Below, in pieces: positions 54,954 to 64,000 of a stretch of DNA of 64,000 bases. Source of the stretch: Microcebus murinus (taxonomy: Eukaryota; Chordata; Mammalia; Primates; Cheirogaleidae). The translations under genes were made by a program, and so were the position numbers. Position 1 is the stretch's first letter. Every line of letters begins with the position of its first letter. The stretch lies in NCBI RefSeq assembly GCF_040939455.1, contig NC_134106.1:72394001-72458000 (forward strand), in the 5' to 3' direction. The notes under the pieces are model-generated. The model saw only the letters and a list, made by a program, of their open reading frames with translations. It was not told the DNA's origin and did not search any database.

Positions 54954-55288
54954 TTATTATTATTATTATTTTGAGACAAAGTGTCACTCTGTTGCCTGGG
55001 CTAGAGTGCCATGGTGTCAGCCTAGCTCACAGCAACCTCAAACTTCTGGGCTCAAGCAATCCTCCTGCCTCAGCCTCCCAAGTAGCTGAGACTATAGGCA
55101 CGTACCACTGTGCCTGGCTAATTTTTTCTATTTTTTTTTTTAGTTGTTTGGCTAATTTCTTTCTATTTATAGTAGAGATGGAGTCTCACTCTTGCTAAGG
55201 CTGGTCTTGACTTCCTGAGTTCAAGCAATCCTCCTGCCTTGGCCTCTCAGAGTGCTAAGATTACAGACATGAGGAACTGCGCCTAGCC
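54954..55288 (-). mobile_element. Lemur-type Alu, older copy, minus strand
   Basis: (TTA)n tail at 54954-54970, then antisense Alu (GAGACAAAGTGTCACTCTGT) with the lemur linker (GTTTGGCTAATTTCTTTCTA), ending GCGCCTAGCC. Confidence 0.92.
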
Positions 55289-55289
55289 A

Positions 55290-56270
55290 AAATTCTTAAT
55301 CTTTATATGCATTGCTTTCCCATATAAGGAAGACTGTTTCCATGCCAACAGTACAATCTCCTTCAGAAGGAGTGAGGCACACATCACTGGAATGACCAGA
55401 AGCTATATTAACATCTGCTTAGGAGAATGACCTCCTGGCAAATGGACCCCAGTGACCTCCTGACCCTGTCTGCTCTATGATTCAGGGCATACATGTGTGC
55501 CTTATTTATATCCTGGCCCCCCAGCATGCCAGATCTTTTCATCTCTTTTGGCAGTATAAAATTAATTGTGATTAAGATTAGAGACTGGAGTCACACCGGC
55601 CTGGGGGCAGGTCCCAGCTCTACATTTTATAGATAGGCAAGGGAAGTCCCAGAGAGGCTAAGGGACTTGCCCAAGAATGCACAGCAAGTTGGCAGCAACA
55701 CCAGCTGCAGCACCCGCGTGTCCTGATTTGTCCTATTCTTCCCTAGGAGACCAAGCCCTTGTTTGTGGATGCCAATACATGCTGTCCTCCCTGCCTATCA
55801 GGTGGCAAGGCCCCTCCACATGTGCCCAGCTGGTGAGCTGTTATTGATTTCATCTGCTTCTAACAGCTCATTCCCTGGCCTGGCTCTGTCTTCAAAATCA
55901 AGCAGTATCCTGGGAAACTTATCATGGTGCTCCTGTGAAGGCAGATGGCAGTGTGTGTACTGCCACGACCATGACGGCAACTGGTCTACCTAAGTCATTT
56001 TATTGACACCTCAAGCACAGCACCGAGAAGCAGGTGGGGCAGGGGTGATGATCTCATGTTTACAGGTGTGGAGACGGAGGTTGACTGGGGTTATGGGCCA
56101 GCACCACCCTGTGTGGGCCTCAGGTTCTTCACCTGAGCAATAAGGTCTTTTCCAATTTGCATAGTCTATGCTTTCATCATTTGTCCAAGGTCACACACCT
56201 AGTTAGGAACAAAATCAAAACTAGTACAGAAGTCTTGGGCTCCTATACCAATGATCGTTTTAATACTAAG
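55290..56270. other. Intergenic with MIR relics
   Basis: Antisense MIR text lies at about 55610-55700 (GATAGGCAAGGGAAGTCCCA) and 56010-56215 (CAAGGTCACACACCTAGTTA). The rest is unique. No gene. Confidence 0.5.
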
Positions 56271-56274
56271 TGTA

Positions 56275-56738
56275 TTGGTTTCCTAGGACTGCCGTAACAA
56301 AGTAACATAAACTTGGTGACTTAGAATAAGAGAAATGTATTCTCTCATAGTGCTGGAGCCTAGACTTCTGAAATCAAGATGTCGGCAGGGCCACACTCCC
56401 CTCAAAACCTCTAGAGGAGGATCTTCCTTGCCTCTTCCAGCTTCTGGTGGCTCCAAAAGTCCCTTGACTTCTGGCAGCATAACTCCGGTCTCGGTCTCCA
56501 TCTTCCCTCTGCGTCTGCGTCTCCATATGGTGTTCTCTTCTCTGTGTGCAGCTGTGTCCAGCTTTCTCTCTTCCATTAGGGACACCAGTCATATAGGATT
56601 AGGGCCCACTCTAATGACCTCAGCTTAACTTGAGTACATCTGCAAAGACCCTGCTTCCAAATAAGGTCACATACATAGGTACCGCCAGTTAGGACGCCAA
56701 CATATCTTTCTGGGGGACACAATTCGATCTCTAACACT
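56275..56738 (-). mobile_element. MLT1-type solo LTR
   Basis: GTATTGGTTTCCTAGGACTG, CATAGTGCTGGAGCCTAGAC and GACACAATTCGATCTCTAAC. Similar to the copy at 42248-42706, same orientation. Confidence 0.9.
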
Positions 56739-56754
56739 AATAAACACCTAACCT

Positions 56755-56905
56755 TTAAAAAAAGACTTTCCTGAATGCCAGGCTCTTTTACATGGATTAT
56801 CTCATTTAACCCGCCCATGAAAGGAGCATGGTGATTAGCTCCCTTCTATACGGGACGAGACAGAACAGAGAAGCTGAGTGACTTGTTCAAGGTCAAACAG
56901 ACACT
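56755..56905 (-). mobile_element. MIR SINE
   Basis: GGATTATCTCATTTAACCCG, then AGAGAAGCTGAGTGACTTGT. Confidence 0.75.
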
Positions 56906-57230
56906 GAGCCGGGACCGACCTGCCTTCGGCTGACTGCTGAGTCTGCACCTCAGCCACCAGGCGAGCCGCCTCTGCTGCGTGCGGCCTGTGGCCCCCAGCC
57001 TGCGGTTTCCCGCGGGGGCGGCTGTGAAGAAGGCTGCGTCTGTGTGGGGAGGAGGACCAAACACGGCTGGCCTCGTACCTTTGTTTTGTCAGCTGAGACG
57101 CCAACGCACGGTGAGTCGATATTGAGTCTGGCGTCCTCCTCGGGACTCTCTGAGTGGCTGTGGTTTCCCACAGCAGCCCGCGGCCCAGGGTGAAGTCATC
57201 GGGAGACAGTGGGCACGATCTGAGTCCCAG
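56900..57230. promoter_or_regulatory. Orphan CpG-rich island
   Basis: About 24 CpG in ~310 bases, with GC a little over 60% by eye count. This passes the usual size, GC and observed/expected thresholds. No coding gene is nearby. A consensus donor ACG|GTGAGT lies at 57110/57111. Confidence 0.55.
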
Positions 57231-57364
57231 TGAGGCAGGGACACTGGGAACCTCACCTTGACAGCCAGCTTGGGTCCTGGGAAGAGCGCTGGGTGCAGGA
57301 ACCAGCTCTCCTTGCACAGCCCAGAGCCTGCGAGGGGGCAGCGTGGGAATAAACCGGGCCTGTG

Positions 57365-57560
57365 GGTTCTGACAGCGCTAGATGAGGTCCCTAATAGGCC
57401 TGTTGCCTATCAGCTGTGCGACCTTGGGAACATTGCCTAAATTCTCTGAGCCTGTGTTTCCTCAGCTGCCCCTACTTCATAAGGCTGTGGTGAAGACACA
57501 GGACAATAAACGTCCAGTGCTTAGCCCAATGCCTAGCCCGGAGGAAGTGCAGCAAATGCC
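57365..57560 (+). mobile_element. MIR SINE
   Basis: TGCGACCTTGGGAACATTGC, CTCTGAGCCTGTGTTTCCTC and TAGCCCAATGCCTAGCCC. Confidence 0.82.
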
Positions 57561-57982
57561 CACCGATCGTGCTGGTATGGCTGATCTGGCATGTGCCAGC
57601 AAGTAGGAAAGAAAATGAAATATTGATCCCTTCATGGAACGTATAGGCAAGAGGTCACGCAAGAAAGTGGCCTTACTGCGTGTAAAGAAAACGTGGATTC
57701 AGTTAAGGCTAGGACTTGGAACCGGCAGGGAGTGACCAGAGAGGTTCCATGGAGAAATGGAGTTCTGGCAAGGACTTTGAAGGAGGGCAGGAAGGCAACT
57801 GCAATAGGGGAGGCCCTTAGAGCCCAACACCCCAAGGGCTCTGGAGCCTTCCAGCACCACCAGCAGCAGCAGCAGGCCCCGGGTGAGCCCATTCCCCTCT
57901 GGGACCTTGTCCCAGACATCTCCTGAGGTGGCCAAGCTCCTCCTTCCTCTATTCCTTCCCCACAAATCACACCGTGCCCCCC

Positions 57983-57983
<1 letters not shown>

Positions 57984-58022
<39 letters not shown>

Positions 58023-58073
58023 CACGCACACACACGCACACACATGCGCACACACGTGCATGCGCACACACAC
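57984..58073 (+). repeat. (CA)n microsatellite with CG/TG interruptions
   Basis: About 90 bases of CA repeats with regularly spaced CG and TG steps, all alternating purine-pyrimidine. Confidence 0.96.
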
Positions 58074-58074
58074 C

Positions 58075-59450
58075 ACTTTTGTTTGAAGAATCACCAAACC
58101 TGGGTTTTCCCTGGGAAGGGCCTGTCAATCAAGAAGTGTGTTACCCAGAGCTAATGAGTAACTCAAGAGAGATCAAAAGATAGAAGTGATGCCTTTTATT
58201 AAGCTCACAGATTTATTATAAGTGAGCCGGCAGGACCACACAGGACTCCCGTCCCAGTGCAGGAAAACCGAGTGTGTGTGTGGTCTGGAGCAGCCGAAAG
58301 GCAGCGAGACGGCGGGTGTGAGCCTAATAAAGGCTATAATTGGCACCTCTTTTCCAGCAAACCGACCAGCCACCTTCTCCCCATTGCCAGGCCCTGTCCC
58401 TGTGGGGAGGGCTGTTAACGGGGAAGCTCAGCCCAGGGGAGGAGCCCAGGCGTGGGCAGCGGAGGCTTCAGCTGGAGGCCAAGGCCAGAGGCTGCATCCG
58501 CACGGCCAGTGGCCCCGAAACGCAAGGTCAGCAGGGAGTGGGCCGTTCTTCCTGGGAGACCATCCACGAGGGTGATCAGAAGGTGTGTTTTCCAAGACAC
58601 CCCAGGCTGGTCACAGGCATTCAATCAATTACATGCCCCTTTCTCAGGACAGAGGACCAGGGACGCTGAGTCATTTTCATAAACTGGTGTCTGGTTCATA
58701 TTAGTATTAATATTTTATTATGATAAATATTATAAATAGTTATTTGTTGCAGTAGCAGCATTTTTTTTTAAAAGTTATAACAGTGGCCTTCAATTCCCAC
58801 AATCTCTAAATTGCAGAAGACAAACTGCAGCAGCACATGTCTGTGTGTCTGTAGGACTCTCTTTGCTACTCGCTCGTGAACAAGTAGGTGGCGGCTGCTT
58901 TGGGACTTTTGCAAGATGAGCTCAGCATTTTCTGGACATCTATTTGGCCCAAACAGGACACTGGATGTCCCCTCTCTGAAGATAACCCCTAGAAAGCCAG
59001 CCATATAAAATGAAGCCCTTTCTTTACAAAACATGCGTGTCCTCAGGCAAGTCAGAACAATGCTGGGCTTCAGTTTCGTCATCTATATGAAAAGGTAGAG
59101 CCACCTGACCTTGAGGCCTTTTTCACCTCTGACACTGAATCTGCCTAACCCTGGCGCCCAATCCCCACCCAGCCCAGCGCCCCTCCACTCCTCGATCCCC
59201 AGCACGCTGCAGCCTGTATTTCCTACAGCCCTGTAGCCCCGTGCCGCAGCCCCACCCCTCCCACCCTGCCTTGTCTCCAGCCCGCTCCCCATCTGCACCG
59301 CACCCCCATCCCACCCTAGCATGCCTTAGAGCCCGGCTAATTCTGCTCTGGCAAACCCACAAGCCTCATAATTCCCCCGGCATTCCTTGGCAGGTTCCCC
59401 CTTCTCCTCCTCAGCAGAGATTTAAGAGCCAAGAGCAGCCGTGAGCTCAT
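58075..59450. other. Intergenic GC-rich stretch, C-rich at 59110-59420
   Basis: No gene is recognised. 59150-59330 is very C-rich. Open frames are compositional. Confidence 0.45.
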
Positions 59451-59479
59451 GTTCTGCTCTGGCTTCATTAGTTCTAGAA

Positions 59480-59640
59480 AGCCAGTTTCATTTATTAATG
59501 TGCTATTAATTATTGCTGCAAGTAATTGAATATAAGTTGAACACTCTGGAACAACTACAATAAAACAACAAAAAAATTACCTTCATTGCAGGAGGTTTTA
59601 CTTTGAATGGTTTTCATTACTTGCTCTGCCTTAAGATTTT
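59480..59640. promoter_or_regulatory. Candidate homeodomain-type conserved non-coding block
   Basis: ATTAAT, TAATTA, TAATTG and ATTAAT-type cores are packed within about 50 bases (59490-59540), in unique sequence next to a GC-rich block. Function is inference. Confidence 0.3.
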
Positions 59641-59784
59641 ACTCTACGGTAAAAAAAAAAAAAAAAGAAAGAAAGAAAAGAAATCGCGGGATAGTTGTTG
59701 CTTATTCAAGCCAAGAGCCCTCAAAGTCGGTTTCGGTAGATTGACAGGGGGTTGGGGGAGATGGAAGGATGAGGAACACTAACA

Positions 59785-59945
59785 TTAACCAGGCACTTCA
59801 TATTTGTGAGCTTATCTAAACATCAAAACGATTAAACATTGTTATTTCCATTTTGCAGGTGAAGGGACCAAGGCTTCCAGAAGTTAAGTCCTATAGCTAG
59901 TGGCAGAGCTGGGTTTGGACTCAGCCCTGCCTGACCCCAAACATG
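59785..59945 (-). mobile_element. MIR/L2 relic
   Basis: TTATTTCCATTTTGCAGGTG, then AGTGGCAGAGCTGGGTTTGG. Confidence 0.78.
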
Positions 59946-60584
59946 ATGCCTACTGTCTTTTTTCACTCAGGCTGAAGGTTCTGCAAATGTAAGTTCAAGG
60001 GCATCAGCCCATAGTAAGTCCATGCAGTAAGGCCTTCCCCTCATTGCAAGTTACAGTGCCTGGTCGTTTGTTTCATCTCAAAGCGGGAACAACTGAAAAT
60101 TTTTAGAGCTTAGAGAAAAATTACTTAACATTTTAATTGGGTAACAAAAATAAAGTCCAAGCACTATAATTGCAAGAAATGATTTTTACCCTACGATATA
60201 GCAATAGAAAGAAAATTTGGTGGGGCTAGATTTATAGAGCTGATTTTTGTTTTTCCTTTCTTAAAAATTGTGTTAAAATACACTCTAGAGCTGAATTTTA
60301 AGTTACTATCTCACCCCACAGATCTTACCACCACTACCTAAGAACCTTACTCTATAGAAAGCTCTAGCTTTTTCTTAATTCTTCTGCTATAGGGATGTGA
60401 GTATGTGGTTAAAGACCCATTTCTGGAATGCTGTTGTTAGAAGATAGGCAAGATAAGAGCTAAGACGAAAAGTAGGAATAAATTTTGAACATCATGGGGT
60501 GAAAGGAGGGGCAAGGAGAGAAGAAGAAAGTTAGATGGAGGGAAGACAGAGACTTCATTTGGTTTAAACTCCTCTCCTCACTTT
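59946..60584. other. Intergenic AT-rich, nothing supported
   Basis: Unique AT-rich DNA without gene or named repeat. Confidence 0.45.
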
Positions 60585-60920
60585 AGACCAAAAGTCAGAA
60601 AACTTCAGCCCATGGGCCACATCCCACCTGCCTCCTGTTTTTGTACAGTGTGTGAGCTAAAAATGGTTTTGCATTTTTTTAATAGTTGAAAAAAAAGAAG
60701 AATATTTTGCAAAATGTGAAAATTACACAAAATTCAAATTTCAATGTTTATAAATAAAGTTTTATTGGCATACAGCCATGCTTATTTTTTAACATAATAT
60801 CTATGGCTGTTTTTATGCTATGACAGAATTGAGTAGTTGTGACAGAGACTGTATGGCCATAAAGCCTAAAATATTTACTTTCTGGCCCTTTACAGAAAGT
60901 TTCCTGAAGTCAGCTTTAGA
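60585..60920 (+). mobile_element. Old hAT-like DNA transposon, nearly complete
   Basis: CAGCCCATGGGCCACATCCC, AATAAAGTTTTATTGGCATA, GAGTAGTTGTGACAGAGACT and CTGGCCCTTTACAGAAAGTT. Same family as 35395-35665. Confidence 0.82.
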
Positions 60921-62440
60921 TAACTCCCCCTTCCAACTACTCTTTCCTCTTCCCTACACTCTCCTTTATCAATCAAGCAAAGAAAGAGGGAAGCTGGTTG
61001 TATGGAGTTGCAGGTCCCATGCAAAGTGAGTGAGGAGTATGTGTTCAATTTGATAATGCTTAATTTCTTTTTTACTTTTTGTTGCTCAATGAGCAAATTT
61101 CAGCCATCTGGAAATTTCGCCTTCTGACTGATTACTTAATCTGACACCATGTCAATCAGGCCCACATTCATTCCTCATTTGGAGTTGCCAGGTAGACTTT
61201 TCATGTAGGGTTTCAGGTTCAGCTAGACATGGCTGCTAGGGGCTGAACAAAAAGTAGAGGGAAAATAATTATCAGGATAATTTGAACCCCTTCCTCAGCT
61301 CTTTAACAAAAAGAGGAGGTAGGGGCTGTGTCCTCCACATACATGGCATTCACTGGGTGGCTACACCATCATCTCAAGACTCTTCTAGAGTTGGTATAGC
61401 CTTCTCTGGGTGGCAGTGATGGATGCTGTGATTAGGTCTCCATTGGGAGACAACCCCTTTTCATGTTACAAAGTGCCGTGATTGGCACTGCTTTCAATGC
61501 GATGCACCTCCACTGAGTGTCCTAGCCCCATGGCAATGGGCAGGGGCTCGGGGAGATGGGTGTGAGGAGGGAAGGATGACCCATCCTGATCCATTCTCTT
61601 CAGGAAGAAGAATAGCTCACATTCCTTTATCAGGGCCCCAGACTCTGAGTTGCTGTTCTGCAGCCTGGCTTGGTTGGTACATCTTGATACCCCAAGAGTC
61701 CCATCTTTGCACACACACCTCCTGCCACCTCTCAAGGACTTGGAGTTCCTAATGATGACCAAATGACCTTGGCTTTCTCACCCATGACCTGTGGACCCCC
61801 TCTGCTGGGTTCTCTTTCTCTCCAACCTCCACAGGTTGGTCGTCCTCAATTATCATCTTCACTTCCAGATATTTTTCCTGGGAGACCACTTACTCCCAGG
61901 AAGTCAAACATTCCTTCTATACTGATGACTCCAAAATCTATATACTTAGTTTGGGGCTTCTTAGAGCCACCAAGGTATACTCCCAATGCATTTGTGCATT
62001 CACTCATTAATTATTCATCTAGCTCTTGCCCTGTTCCAGCACTGTGTGGAGCACTGTGGATACAATGGTGCCCAGAAGATGTGAACCCTGTCCTCAAAAA
62101 GGAGAGACAGAGATCACTGAATGATTATACAAAGTTAATTCTCCACCGTGATAAATTCCAGAGAAAGGTATATAGTACTATCGTACATAACAAGTGGACT
62201 TGATATAATTCATAGGAGGGCTAGGGAACTCTGCCAAGAAAGGAGGAAAGTATTTTCAAACACCACTGGAGAGGCAGGCTAAGATATTGTGCAGCCTTCT
62301 TTTTATCAGTTAGTGTGCTTTTGGATGCAAGTAACATAAACCCAACTTAAGTTGCCTTAAGAAATAAGAAAATTAATTTTCTCATATGATTGGAAGTCCT
62401 AAGCACAAGCAGTCTTGAGAACTGACTTAATCTAATGGCC
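60921..62440. other. Intergenic with old-repeat fragments
   Basis: 62000-62110 is the start of an old repeat (CCAGCACTGTGTGGAGCACT). 62320-62420 shares text with 4560-4650. No gene is supported. Confidence 0.45.
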
Positions 62441-62445
62441 ACGTA

Positions 62446-62950
62446 TTAGTTATCCATTGCTGAATAACAAATTTCCCCAAATCTTAGCAGCTGAGAACTA
62501 AAAACTGTTTATCATCTCACAGTTTCTCTGGGTCAAGAATCTGAGAATGACTCAGTTGGATGCCTCTGGCTTGAGAGCTCTCATGAGGTTGCAGCCAAAC
62601 CATCAAACAGGGGTGTGGTCATCCCAAGACTGGGGCTGAAGGATCTGCTTCTAAGATCCAGCACATGATTGTTGGCACTGGCCATCAGGCTGAGAAGCTC
62701 AGTCCTTCACCATGTGAGGTTCTCCCTAAGGATGCTTGCAACATGAACAAGGGGTGGGAAGGTGGGGGACAGAGAGAACTCGAGGCAGAAGCTACAGTCT
62801 TTTCATAACTTAATATCAGAAATAATATGCCATCACTTCTGCCTTATCCTGAGAGTCCTTAAGTCCTGCCCACACTCAATGGAAGGAGATTACACAATGG
62901 CATGACTACCAGGAGGCAGGGCCATGGGACCACCTCAGGCTGCCAGTCAC
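62446..62950 (+). mobile_element. Probable old LTR, subfamily not assigned
   Basis: TATTAGTTATCCATTGCTGA, TCTCACAGTTTCTCTGGGTC, AGAGCTCTCATGAGGTTGCA, CTTCTGCCTTATCCTGAG and ACTACCAGGAGGCAGGGCCA follow a common old mammalian LTR-like repeat over its whole length. Confidence 0.65.
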
Positions 62951-63084
62951 AGGCTCCATTTGAGCTTCTGTGATTTCTCTTGGCTGAGTCCCCCTTCTGG
63001 GCACCCCTGTGTATCAGGCTAGAAACAAGATGGCTACAGGGTTTAAGAACTTTATCCCCATGCAAGACTACACCCTGAGGAAGA

Positions 63085-63372
63085 GGCTGAGCATGGTGGC
63101 TCACGCCTGTAAACCTAGAACTCTGGGAGGCCAAAGAGGGAGGATTGCTTGAGCTCAGGAGTTCAAGACCAGCTTGAGCAAGAGTGAGAGTCTATCTCTA
63201 CTAACAATAGAAAAAGTTATCCAGGCATGGTGGTGCATGCCTGTAGTACCAGCTACTAGGAAGGCTGAGGCAGGAGGACCACTTGGACCCAGGAGTTTGA
63301 GGTTGCTATGAGCTATTGCTGATGTCACAGCACTCACCTGGGCAACAGAGTGAGACTCTGTCTCTAAAAGAA
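63085..63372 (+). mobile_element. Old Alu dimer without the lemur linker
   Basis: GGCTGAGCATGGTGGCTCAC to GAGACTCTGTCTCTAAAAGA. The linker is short (TCTACTAACAATAGAAAAAG). An imperfect 11-bp target-site duplication CCTGAGGAAGA / CCTGAGGGAGA flanks it. This looks older than the other copies. Confidence 0.88.
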
Positions 63373-63379
63373 CTAATAA

Positions 63380-64000
63380 AAGACATCCTGAGGGAGATAA
63401 CAAGATCATTTCCAAAAGCTCTCCCAGAAAAATAAAGGAAGAACTTTCCCAAAAGCCTCCCCAAGCCTCCCTGCATGTGTCATGGTCCCACTCATGCATC
63501 ATTACTGGTAGAGACATGGAACTGCCATCAGACTACTTGGGCCCACCATGGGAGCAGGGGATGAGCCGCCCTGAAAACATGGGCTGCAGGGAGGGAGCAT
63601 GGGAGACCTATGGCAAATTCTGCTACTGTCACAATTGCTGATTCCACCCTGCCATACCCCTTACCTTCTGTCCTGCTAACAGACCCACCAGTTCTGCCAG
63701 GGTGGAGGACAGAAAAGATAGGTCCATCCCTTTGTCTTAGGGAATGAATCATGATTAGATTAAAATGATCATGGTAGAACCTTTTCCCTTTGCTGTATTT
63801 TCACTTTCCCAGGATATTCAGTAATTAGAAGGCGCCATGTGGCACAGTCCTACCTATGAGATGTAAGAAGTTGGCCAGGGGGGATTCTAGGGAATATTTC
63901 ATTTGTTTATAAAAAGAGGTGCCTTCCTCAGGCTTCCTGCCATTAAATTCAGCTGTGCCACTTTGTGCTGCAGCAGCCATCCTGCACCCAGGAGGTGACA
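63380..64000. other. Intergenic window end, nothing supported
   Basis: A TATA-like TTTATAAAAAGAGG at about 63907-63920, followed by CAGCAGCCATCCTGCACC, may belong to an old repeat continuing past the window. Confidence 0.35.

Noticed and set aside
56835..57317. 160-codon minus-strand frame
   Set aside because: It lies over a MIR fragment and the CpG-rich island. The length is explained by few stops in GC-rich DNA, and the sequence matches no family I know.

Overview
The window is nuclear DNA from a primate, most likely a Malagasy lemur. It has one split protein-coding gene with consensus GT-AG introns, dense old mammalian repeats (MIR, hAT/MER5-type DNA transposons, MLT1-type LTRs, L1M fragments), and younger Alu copies of the strepsirrhine type. 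These Alus have a left arm, an unusual linker built on ATTAATTG..CAACTA plus a short AT run, and a right arm ending GACGCCACGGCACTCACTCTAGCC. That right arm is typical of lemurs rather than monkeys or apes.

Region by region. 1-12450: THNSL2 (threonine synthase-like 2) on the + strand, with all eight coding exons intact. The spliced reading frame is 484 codons plus stop. An upstream non-coding exon is implied by the splice acceptor 12 bases before the start codon but is not visible here. 12450-64000: a long non-genic stretch. In human the next gene downstream of THNSL2 is FOXI3, at a distance larger than this window, and no forkhead exon is seen. This stretch holds an HMGN1 processed pseudogene (13396-14933, split by a later Alu), five full or partial lemur-type Alus, many MLT1-type LTRs, L1 pieces, two relics of endogenous retroviruses (a pol piece near 30.5-30.9 kb and a 3' LTR with the end of env at 46.4-47.5 kb), simple repeats, a small CpG-rich island near 57 kb and AT-rich unique blocks that could be regulatory.

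No new multi-gene system is present. The features most worth checking are structural: a 120-bp inverted repeat around 31.3/32.3 kb, a nearly identical 105-bp duplication at 25.7/26.8 kb, two clustered triple palindromes (48.7 and 51.7 kb), a 39-bp retro-insertion at 22.66 kb, an orphan CpG island with a consensus splice donor at 56.9-57.2 kb, and three splicing details in THNSL2: an in-frame stop-free 105-nt intron, a tandem NAGNAG acceptor, and an acceptor region that appears to derive from L1. Repeat family names come from recognising consensus text by eye, so subfamily assignments and edges are approximate.
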